A stretch of DNA of 16,864 nucleotides from assembly GCA_910580075.1 (NCBI GenBank), contig CAJTVR010000098.1, positions 1 to 16,864 on the forward strand, given 5' to 3'. The DNA comes from an uncultured Eubacterium sp. (GTDB lineage: Bacteria > Bacillota > Clostridia > Lachnospirales > Lachnospiraceae). The translations under genes and the position numbers were made by a program. A model generated the notes under the pieces. The model saw nothing but the letters and a program-made list of their open reading frames with translations. It had not been told where the DNA came from and made no database searches. Below are positions 7,877-14,338 of this stretch, piece after piece. Within the stretch, counting starts at the first letter, position 1. Each line of letters opens with the position of its first letter.

Positions 7877-10075
7877 ATGAAAAAAATTTTTCTGAACGAA
7901 GACTGGCAGTTTGCAAGACTTCCGGACGGAGTATTCCCAGTGGCATCTGAGTCAGACTGGAAAACTGTCACACTCCCGCACACATGGTATTCTGACGGGG
8001 ATCAGTATCGAGGATTGGCAGTCTACTGCAAAACAGTAGCTGTAGATCCTGCGTGGCAAAGACTCTATCTTGAATTTGATGGGGCTGACCAGGTCTGCCA
8101 TGTTTTCATAAACGGTGAGTTCATTGGTGAACATCGTGGCGGCTATGCCCGCTTCCGTTTTCCGGTGCCAGAGAAAGCGCTTGAAAACGGAAAGCTGCGC
8201 ATTGATGTTTATCTGGACAACAGCCTTAACCCCCAGGTATCCCCCAGCTTCGGGGATTTCACTGTATTTGGCGGCCTTTACAGGTCTGTCAGTCTTCTGG
8301 CTGTGGGTGAGGATCACTTTGATTACTGTTATTATGGAACCAACGGCATCATTGCCCGTGCAGGCATAGAAGACGATGGTACCGGCCTGATTACGCTGGA
8401 ATCCCATGTCCGTACAGGCAAGCCCGATGCTGTCATTGTTTATACACTGTCTGGACCAGACGGCAGGATTGCTGCAGGATGTACTGTGCCTGCAGGGGAA
8501 ATAACCAGGCTGACGGTATCAGAACCCGTGCTTTGGAATGGACAAAAGGGCGCTGGCCTTTATCAGCTGCAAGCAGCTTTAATGGTTAATGGCACAGCAG
8601 TTGATGAAACGGATCTCCGTCTGGGATTCCGGAGCATTACCATAAATCCTGATGAGGGGCTGCGGCTGAACGGTGAACGCATAAAGCTGCGGGGCGTTGC
8701 TATGCATCAGGATCGCGCTTTCGTGTTTTCCGCAGTGACGGAGCAGCAGATCGATAAAGATTTTGGGCTGCTTCGCGAGATTGGTGCAAATGCCGTGCGG
8801 CTTTCTCATTACCAGCACGCGCAGCATACGTATGACTGCTGCGATGAATATGGTTTTCTGGCCTGGGCTGAGATTCCAATGCTGAAAATGACGGAAGATG
8901 CAGCTTTGCTTTCCAACGCGCAGGAACAGTTAAAAGAGCTAATACTCCAGAATATCCATCATCCTTCTGTTTTCTGCTGGGGCATACAGAATGAGATTGG
9001 TATGTTCAGGGATGAGCCTTTTATGCACAAAGAGTGCCGTGCACTTGCTTCCCTGGCAAAAAGCTGTGATCCCTGCCGGCTGGTAACGGCTGCAAACCTT
9101 TATAATGTGAAGTTTTCCAGTCCGCTCAACGCTATTACTGATATGGTCGGCTATAATCTCTATTTTGGCTGGTATTATGGGAAAATGCAGGATTATTCAA
9201 AGTATCTGGATGCTTTTCATGAAGCGCAGCCTAAAATGCCCATCGGTATCAGCGAGTACGGCGTGGACGCTAATCCCAGGCTGCATGCGGAAGAACCGGA
9301 GGTCAGGGATTATTCCGAAGAATATCAGTCGCTGTTTCATGAGACGGTTTATCCTATTTTTGAAAGCAAAGGATATCTATGGGGAAGCTTTGTCTGGAAT
9401 ATGTTCGATTTTTCCAGTGACCGGCGTAATGAAGGAGGCGTGAAGTTCCTGAATGCAAAAGGCCTTGTGAGCCATGACCGTACACTGCGCAAAGATGCCT
9501 TTTATTACTACAAAGCCGTCTGGTCACAGGAACCTTTCGTCCACATCTGTTCCCGCCGTTTTGTCAGACGCTGTCGTGAAACCATTGATGTAAAAGTCTA
9601 TACCAATCAGCCTGAGGTAACACTGGCTGTTAATGGCAAAGAGGTGGAACGCAGCACGAATAATGGAAATGGAACGGTTATCTTTCATGATATTGTGCTA
9701 CAGCCGGGTGAAAATCATATCCGTGCCCTGTACGGGGGATGCAGCGATGAATGTATTTTTGAGCATGTTGAATTTGAGGAAGAAAGTTACCGGCTGTCAG
9801 AGGAAGCGGGAGGAATGGTCCGAAACTGGTTTCTTAGCGATGATGATACGGTAAAAGAAGGCTGCTACTCTATTATGGACACCGCAGAGGATCTGCTGAA
9901 TGCAGCTCGCCCTGTTCTGGAAAAATATGTTCCCAATCTTGTTGCTGTTCTGGATCAGGATGCAATTCCCCTAGGGCTTTCCATGAAGAGTATCCTGGCA
10001 CGTGAACTTAAGGATGATCCGGATGCCATGGTGTGTATCAATGACGCGCTTCATAAGATCAAAAAGGAGTTTTAA
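7877..10075 (+). CDS. Glycoside hydrolase family 2 (beta-galactosidase/beta-glucuronidase family)
   Basis: A 732-residue cytosolic GH2 enzyme. Domains in order: sugar-binding jelly roll (about 1-165; TLPHTWYSDGDQYRG, FINGEFIGEHRGGYARF, FGGLYR), immunoglobulin-like domain (about 170-255; LGFRSI), and TIM barrel (about 260-545) with acid/base E373 in WGIQNEIG and nucleophile E460 in GISEYGVD. After a beta domain (VTLAVNGKEV) there is an unusual helical tail of about 83 residues from position 650 (see findings). The NAKG segment after the barrel corresponds to NDKG in beta-galactosidases and overlaps the NxK motif of glucuronidases, so specificity is open; beta-galactosidase-like is my first guess. 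AAAGGAG precedes the ATG. Pairing with a GPH importer is classic for this family. Confidence 0.9.
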   Translation: MKKIFLNEDWQFARLPDGVFPVASESDWKTVTLPHTWYSDGDQYRGLAVYCKTVAVDPAWQRLYLEFDGADQVCHVFINGEFIGEHRGGYARFRFPVPEKALENGKLRIDVYLDNSLNPQVSPSFGDFTVFGGLYRSVSLLAVGEDHFDYCYYGTNGIIARAGIEDDGTGLITLESHVRTGKPDAVIVYTLSGPDGRIAAGCTVPAGEITRLTVSEPVLWNGQKGAGLYQLQAALMVNGTAVDETDLRLGFRSITINPDEGLRLNGERIKLRGVAMHQDRAFVFSAVTEQQIDKDFGLLREIGANAVRLSHYQHAQHTYDCCDEYGFLAWAEIPMLKMTEDAALLSNAQEQLKELILQNIHHPSVFCWGIQNEIGMFRDEPFMHKECRALASLAKSCDPCRLVTAANLYNVKFSSPLNAITDMVGYNLYFGWYYGKMQDYSKYLDAFHEAQPKMPIGISEYGVDANPRLHAEEPEVRDYSEEYQSLFHETVYPIFESKGYLWGSFVWNMFDFSSDRRNEGGVKFLNAKGLVSHDRTLRKDAFYYYKAVWSQEPFVHICSRRFVRRCRETIDVKVYTNQPEVTLAVNGKEVERSTNNGNGTVIFHDIVLQPGENHIRALYGGCSDECIFEHVEFEEESYRLSEEAGGMVRNWFLSDDDTVKEGCYSIMDTAEDLLNAARPVLEKYVPNLVAVLDQDAIPLGLSMKSILARELKDDPDAMVCINDALHKIKKEF

Positions 10076-10153
10076 ACGGAGCAGGCCGGAGGATCTTTAT
10101 TTATAGTGACACCGCGTCAAGCGGCATTATCAGTTTATCAGGGAGGGTTATTT

Positions 10154-11497
10154 ATGATCATAACAACTAAATATGGAAAAATCAAAGGCATCCGGGAGCG
10201 CGGCTGCATTGTATATAAGGGAGTCCCTTATGCCAGGCCTCCTGTAGGCAGGCTGCGCTGGCGCAAGCCGCAGCCATGCCTTCCATGGGAGGGGGTGCTG
10301 CATGCCGGCTGTTATAGCAGCAAGAGCGTTCAGTTCGGCAATCCCCGCGATACATTTTATAACAAAGAATTTTACAGCAATCCGGATTTTGATGTCCCGG
10401 TCAGTGAGGACTGCCTCTATTTGAATATCTGGGTGCCGGAAAACGGCGGTGAAAAGCTGCCGGTAGCGGTCTATGTTCACGGTGGCGCTTTCATGGGCGG
10501 TGCTGGCAGCAATCTTCCGTTTGTCTGTGATGCACTGGTCAGACATGGGTTAATCGTCGTGACGATTAACTATCGTCTGGGCGCTCTGGGGTTTCTCTGC
10601 CATCCGCTGCTGGGTGTGCCCGGTGAAAATAAGGCTGGAGGTAATCTCGGCATCTGGGATCAGCTTGCCGCGATTACCTGGGTAAACGAAAATATCAGTG
10701 CTTTTGGCGGGGACGCAGAAAATATAAGTGTCTTTGGACAGTCTGCGGGGGCAATGAGCCTGCAGGCGCTGGCAGTCTCGCCGTTAAGCCGGGGGCTTTT
10801 CCATCGTATGGCGCTACAGAGCGGCGGCGGTTATTACAATCCTCTGAGTGAGTACCGCACCATTGAAAAGGCAGAGACTTTTGGCAATGATGTACTGGAA
10901 GCTCTTTCCTTGCCGCGCGAGGCATGGAAAGAGGGAGGTGATGCCCGTGCCGCGGCACAGAAGGCATTGTGGGATACTCCTGAGGAAGAATTGCTTCCAG
11001 CGTTGAACAAGGCGCTTGGCATGGCATTTATTCAGCACAAGGGAATGCCTTATGTTCCGGTCATTGATGGAGAACTGATTACAGATGATGGAAACCGTCT
11101 GATTGATCAGGGAGGTGCGCTGCCCATTGAGTATCTTTTAGGATGCAATGGCAATGATCTTACTGCAGTAAGTGAAGCGCCTGCACCAGACAACAGCCTT
11201 ATGCATAAGGCAAATCTGGAATACGCCAAACGCATGGAGGGTAACTGCTATGTCTATTATTTTGACCGAAAACTGCCTGGAGATCAGGCTGGATCCTTCC
11301 ATTCTGCCGAGCTATGGTATGTATTCGGCAGTTTGGATTACTGTTGGCGGCCTCTGGAAGAAAAGGATTATGCGCTTTCGAAGAAAATGACAGCTTATTG
11401 GAGCAATTTTTTCAAAACCGGCAATCCGAACGGAGAAGGTCTTGATGCCTGGCTTCCATGTACAGCGGAAAATCCTTTCGTTGCATTTTTAACGTAG
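10154..11497 (+). CDS. Type-B carboxylesterase (alpha/beta hydrolase)
   Basis: A 447-residue esterase of the carboxylesterase/para-nitrobenzyl esterase family. Signatures: YKGVPYARPPVGRLRW near the N-terminus, EDCLYLNIW, the oxyanion-hole VYVHGGAFMGG, nucleophile S197 in FGQSAGAM, and the catalytic His at 383 in SFHSAELWYVFG. The acidic triad member is not clear: the usual G.N.DEG loop reads CNGNDLTAVSE. It has no signal peptide, so it acts in the cytosol, probably removing acyl or feruloyl-type esters from imported glycosides. It is a little shorter than typical members (about 490-500). An upstream in-frame GTG at 10106 has no ribosome site, while GGAGG precedes the ATG at 10154. It is last in the operon; the 78-base gap holds a small CCGC-gtcaa-GCGG hairpin. 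Confidence 0.88.
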   Translation: MIITTKYGKIKGIRERGCIVYKGVPYARPPVGRLRWRKPQPCLPWEGVLHAGCYSSKSVQFGNPRDTFYNKEFYSNPDFDVPVSEDCLYLNIWVPENGGEKLPVAVYVHGGAFMGGAGSNLPFVCDALVRHGLIVVTINYRLGALGFLCHPLLGVPGENKAGGNLGIWDQLAAITWVNENISAFGGDAENISVFGQSAGAMSLQALAVSPLSRGLFHRMALQSGGGYYNPLSEYRTIEKAETFGNDVLEALSLPREAWKEGGDARAAAQKALWDTPEEELLPALNKALGMAFIQHKGMPYVPVIDGELITDDGNRLIDQGGALPIEYLLGCNGNDLTAVSEAPAPDNSLMHKANLEYAKRMEGNCYVYYFDRKLPGDQAGSFHSAELWYVFGSLDYCWRPLEEKDYALSKKMTAYWSNFFKTGNPNGEGLDAWLPCTAENPFVAFLT

Positions 11498-11555
11498 TGC
11501 GCATTGCATAAACGACTGCAGCGTTGGAGGTATAAAAGAGAGGGGGAGATGGATA

Positions 11556-11618
11556 ATGCCGACAGGGATAATCATTCATACGTCTGCCATTGCCATAGGA
11601 GATGTTTTGGGGACGTAG
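11556..11618 (+). pseudogene. N-terminal remnant of a DUF554 membrane protein gene
   Basis: A strong GGGGGAG precedes ATG at 11556, which reads MPTGIIIHTSAIAIGDVLGT then stops. DUF554 (YdfK-type) proteins start MPTG.IIN...V..GG..G, so this looks like the first 20 codons of such a gene, cut off about 50 bases before the palindromic element at 11667. The rest of the protein, a multi-span membrane protein of about 230 residues, is missing. The match is from memory and short. Confidence 0.5.
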
Positions 11619-11666
11619 CAAAATCTACTCTGGATTTATTTACGGTCCTGGTTTTTACATGTTTTA

Positions 11667-11766
11667 ATGGGGCTGTCGCACTAAGCAAACACATACATGA
11701 TATAGTATCAAAGAACGATTTAAATAACTATATCTTGTATAATATTTCTTAATGCAACAGCCTCAT
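11667..11766. mobile_element. MITE-like 100-bp palindromic element
   Basis: Outer arms ATGGGGCTGTCGCACTAAG (11667-11685) and its imperfect complement at 11748-11766 match at 16 of 19 positions, all three differences being transitions. Inner arms GATATAGT (11699-11706) and ACTATATC (11727-11734) are perfect. The arms are symmetrically spaced (13 bases between outer and inner on each side), so the whole element folds into one long hairpin. It carries no gene. This is the shape of a miniature inverted-repeat element or the fused ends of a deleted IS. No clear target duplication was seen. Confidence 0.5.
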
Positions 11767-11839
11767 GATCAATGATTTTAAGGCCTGCGGAGGAATCTTT
11801 ATGCTTGCTGCGGGTTTTCGGATGATAAAAGGAAAGATG

Positions 11840-12082
11840 TTTCTGACAGCGTCTTCTCCTCCGGTTCTCTGCGCAGTCTGCGGTTTTCCTCATATAGATT
11901 TTTCCTATTGTTTAAGTCTGGGTCCGTTTCGCATTCTTCCCGGAAAGCCCGCACCCATTTACGGACTGTTCCATCACCTGACTGGTAATCTTCGTTTAGT
12001 CTTCTATTGTGCGTCCCTGTTCTAAATATAGCTGTTTAATTTTCTTTTTGAATTCTGGTTCATAGACCTTTGTCTTTAGCAT
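11840..12082 (-). pseudogene. IS3-family OrfA (transposase helix-turn-helix subunit) remnant
   Basis: Reading the minus strand from ATG at 12082: MLKTKVYEPEFKKKIKQLYLEQGRTIED, then a stop at 11996-11998. After a frameshift it continues as EDYQSGDGTVRKWVRAFREECETDPDL and YEENRRLRREPEEKTLSE. This is the order seen in IS3/IS150-group OrfA proteins (KYE.EFK..IV.LYLE.GRTI..L..EY....GTVR.WV..FREEC). At least one frameshift is present, a few recognition-helix residues are lost and OrfB is absent. It runs up to the palindromic element, with which it may share an origin. Confidence 0.65.
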
Positions 12083-12170
12083 GTGCAGCATCTTCCTTTA
12101 CATTTTATTGAAGTATATCATGTATTTCCTGTCTGGTGTTACAACTTTATTATACCATCTCAAAGGAAAA

Positions 12171-12227
12171 TCTGAGCAGAGCGCTTTCCGGGGTCCCAGA
12201 CGAGGAAGGTCTGAGCAGAGTACTTTC
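12171..12227. repeat. Direct repeat TCTGAGCAGAG-nn-CTTTC, two copies
   Basis: TCTGAGCAGAG at 12171-12181 and 12210-12220, each followed two bases later by CTTTC (16 of 18 identical, 39 bases apart). The second copy touches the 3' end of the XRE gene. TCTG..CAGA within each unit is itself an inverted repeat, so a protein dimer site is possible, as is a simple duplication. Confidence 0.5.
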
Positions 12228-12610
12228 TATTGTTTACGCACAGCTCCTGCATGTGTTTTCCTGATCCGTGCAGCTTTAATCTGAATAAAATCCAGTATAT
12301 CCTGCTGGTCATGGTCGGGCAGTTCCCGGAAGGAATGCAGCAGGGTCAGTTCCCGCTGTGTCAGGTTTGGCAGGGGAGGACAGGGGGAAGCGGGAACGGG
12401 ATGATCTAACTGCAGTGCAAGAAGTTCGCTTAACGGTATCTGGTACAGGTTTGCTAATTTGTTTAGCGTTTCGATGCCTGGTGCTGTGCGTCCGGTTTCA
12501 TAATGGGAATAGGACTGGCGGATTACATCCAGATAAGAAGCTACGTATTCCTGCGTGTATTGATGCGATTTTCGTAATTTCTTTAAATAGCTTCCAAACT
12601 GTGTAGTCAT
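12227..12610 (-). CDS. XRE-family transcriptional regulator
   Basis: A 127-residue DNA-binding protein. Residues 6-60 form a Cro/C1-type helix-turn-helix: FGSYLKKLRKSHQYTQEYVASYLDVIRQSYSHYETGRTAPGIETLNKLANLY, with the two HTH helices around QEYVASYL and RQSYSHYE. A proline-rich linker (HPVPASPCPPLPNLT) leads to a helical C-terminal part ending in basic residues (KAARIRKTHAGAVRKQ), probably for dimerisation. AAAGGCGGTG precedes the ATG. It is divergent from the MBOAT gene and could control it and itself; palindromes in the gap are candidate operators. Alternatively it is a leftover regulator from the decayed mobile DNA on its 3' side. Confidence 0.9.
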   Translation of the reverse strand: MTTQFGSYLKKLRKSHQYTQEYVASYLDVIRQSYSHYETGRTAPGIETLNKLANLYQIPLSELLALQLDHPVPASPCPPLPNLTQRELTLLHSFRELPDHDQQDILDFIQIKAARIRKTHAGAVRKQ

Positions 12611-12633
12611 AAAATCACCGCCTTTTTACATGA

Positions 12634-12639
12634 ATTATA
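12634..12639 (-). promoter_or_regulatory. -10 box of the XRE regulator gene
   Basis: TATAAT on the minus strand, which would start transcription about 17 bases before the ATG and just leave room for the ribosome site. No good -35 was seen at 16-18 bases, so confidence is low. Confidence 0.3.
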
Positions 12640-12670
12640 TGCAATATCATGAATTTAAAGGCTAAAAAAT

Positions 12671-12705
12671 ATAGCATTATTTTCATGGTGCTATTGAAAA
12701 TAGCA
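12671..12705. promoter_or_regulatory. Overlapping palindromes, candidate XRE operator
   Basis: TGCTATT-gaa-AATAGCA (12689-12705) is a perfect 7-bp inverted repeat. The left arm also pairs with ATAGCA at 12671-12676 (TGCTAT at 12689-12694). The same short sequence therefore occurs three times, in alternating orientation, in the gap between the divergent XRE and MBOAT genes, as expected for a repressor operator or for two exclusive RNA hairpins. Confidence 0.4.
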
Positions 12706-12756
12706 AATGGATATGATTGCGTAGTTACAAATGATTACACTTTGGGAGGATTTGCC

Positions 12757-14226
12757 ATGCTCTTTAATTCATCAGAATTTCTGATATTTTTTCCTTTCGT
12801 AACGCTTTTATACTATGTAATTCCGCAAAAATTGAAAAATTACTGGCTGCTTGCTGCAAGTTATTATTTTTATATGTGCTGGAATGCACGCTATGCGCTG
12901 CTGATGCTGTTTTCTACAGCGGTTACTTATACTGGTGCGCGGTGCATGGAAAAAACAGCCGGCGGGTGGCGCAGATTTGTGCTGGCGGCAGGCATTGTAT
13001 TAAACCTGGCAGTACTGTTTGTGTTTAAATACAGCGGGTTTGCGCGGGATGTGTTAGCCTGGCTGTCTGCACGCATGCATATTCAGCTGCAGCTTCCGGC
13101 ATTTGATTTTCTGCTTCCGGTCGGCATTTCTTTTTATACATTTCAGGCACTTGGCTATATGATAGACGTATACCGGGGAGATACTTATCCGGAGAAAAAT
13201 TTTTTCCAGTATGCATTGTTTGTATCATTTTTTCCGCAGCTTGTTGCAGGTCCGATTGAACGATCGAAAAATCTGCTGAAACAGCTGGCGGTATCTGTCA
13301 GATTTCAGTATGACAGGGCACGGGACGGGTTTTTGCTGATGCTGTGGGGGTATTTTTTAAAAATTGTACTGGCGGACCGGATTGCTATTTTTGTGGATAC
13401 GGTTTATGAGGACTATATGACATATGGCGGATGGTATCTGGTAATAGCGACCGTACTGTTTGCTTTTCAGATTTACTGTGATTTTTACGGTTATTCTGTG
13501 ATTGCCATGGGAGCGGCACAGATTCTGGGAATCCGTCTGATGGAAAATTTTCGTGCTCCGTATCTGTCTGCATCGGTAGCTGAATTCTGGCGGAACTGGC
13601 ATATATCACTGACATCGTGGTTTAGGGATTATCTGTATATTCCGCTGGGCGGCAGCCGCAGAGGCAGTATGCGTAAGAACCTGAACAGGCTGATTGTATT
13701 TACAGCAAGCGGATTATGGCACGGCGCAAAATTTTCTTTTGTGGTCTGGGGTGCTTTAAACGGCCTGTACCAGGCAGCCGGGGAACTGCTAAAGCCGCTG
13801 CGTGACCGGGCAGTCAAGATCCTGCATCTGAACCGGGCCTCTTTGGGACACAGACTGCTCTGTATGACTGGAACGTTTCTTCTTGTGGACTTTTCCTGGA
13901 TCTTTTTCAGGGCGAACTCGTTTTATAAGTCTTTTGAAATTATCCGCCAGATGGTAAGCGTGAAAAACCCGTGGGTGCTCTTTGACGGCTCTTTGTACCA
14001 GTGCGGCCTGGATATGAAAAATTTTCATCTGATGATTGTCTGCCTGGGTGTGCTTTTGCTGGCAGATGTCTGCAGATATAAGGGAATACGGATCCGGGAA
14101 GTTTTGATGTCGCAGGATGTGTGGTTCCGTTGTGCTGTTGTTGTTTTTTCTGTCTGTTTTATTCTGGCTTTTGGAATCTGGGGGCCGGGCTACGATGCGG
14201 CAGGGTTTATTTACTTTCAATTTTAA
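12757..14226 (+). CDS. MBOAT-family O-acyltransferase (AlgI/DltB-like)
   Basis: A 489-residue multi-span membrane protein of the MBOAT family, which moves acyl groups (usually acetyl) across the membrane to a periplasmic or cell-wall acceptor. Signatures: MLFNSSEFLIFFPFVTLLYY at the start; PVGISFYTFQALGYMIDVYRG; FFPQLVAGPIERSKNLLKQL; FWRNWHISLTSWFRDYLYIPLGGSRRG with H282; and ASGLWHGAKFSFVVWGALNGLYQ with H322, the catalytic histidine position of AlgI. The length is that of AlgI. The frame opens at an ATG at 12649, but GGGAGG seven bases before the ATG at 12757, plus the family start MLFNS, fix the true start. It is followed after 112 bases by the SGNH partner gene. Predicted role: O-acetylation of an exopolysaccharide or teichoic-type polymer. 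Confidence 0.93.
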   Translation: MLFNSSEFLIFFPFVTLLYYVIPQKLKNYWLLAASYYFYMCWNARYALLMLFSTAVTYTGARCMEKTAGGWRRFVLAAGIVLNLAVLFVFKYSGFARDVLAWLSARMHIQLQLPAFDFLLPVGISFYTFQALGYMIDVYRGDTYPEKNFFQYALFVSFFPQLVAGPIERSKNLLKQLAVSVRFQYDRARDGFLLMLWGYFLKIVLADRIAIFVDTVYEDYMTYGGWYLVIATVLFAFQIYCDFYGYSVIAMGAAQILGIRLMENFRAPYLSASVAEFWRNWHISLTSWFRDYLYIPLGGSRRGSMRKNLNRLIVFTASGLWHGAKFSFVVWGALNGLYQAAGELLKPLRDRAVKILHLNRASLGHRLLCMTGTFLLVDFSWIFFRANSFYKSFEIIRQMVSVKNPWVLFDGSLYQCGLDMKNFHLMIVCLGVLLLADVCRYKGIRIREVLMSQDVWFRCAVVVFSVCFILAFGIWGPGYDAAGFIYFQF

Positions 14227-14254
14227 AACAAGTCAGATGATCAGCAGTCTGAGA

Positions 14255-14282
14255 GCAGGCTGTTTCCGGCATTCAGTCCTGC
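14255..14282 (+). other. Small stem-loop between the MBOAT and SGNH genes
   Basis: GCAGGCTG (14255-14262) pairs with CAG-T-CCTGC (14274-14282) with one bulged base and an 11-base loop. There is no T-tract, so it is not a standard terminator; it could be a processing or attenuating hairpin in the shared transcript. Confidence 0.25.
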
Positions 14283-14338
14283 ATCCGGGTATCTGTTGTG
14301 GAAAAAGATAAGAAAAATATAATACATGGAGGATAACT

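Larger units (their letters stand above)
11498..12226. other. Gene-poor stretch holding mobile-element and gene remnants
   Basis: Between the esterase and the XRE regulator there is no intact gene. The stretch holds a truncated DUF554 start (11556-11618), a 100-bp palindromic element (11667-11766), an IS3-type OrfA remnant on the minus strand (11840-12082) and an 18-bp direct repeat (12171-12227). Small open frames here are by-products of these remnants. No clear operon terminator was found after the esterase. Confidence 0.6.

Noticed and set aside
9430..9475. NAKG after the GH2 barrel read as the glucuronidase NxK specificity motif
   Set aside because: Beta-galactosidase-type GH2 proteins have NDKG at the same place, so it does not show glucuronide specificity.
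12649..12756. 36-codon N-terminal extension of the MBOAT protein
   Set aside because: GGGAGG lies just before the ATG at 12757, and AlgI-type proteins begin with MLFNS; the extension covers the palindromic regulatory region.
14302..14329. TTGTGG and TATAAT with a 16-base gap before the SGNH gene
   Set aside because: The start of transcription would fall inside the ribosome binding site, so the pair is probably a chance match in an A-rich stretch.
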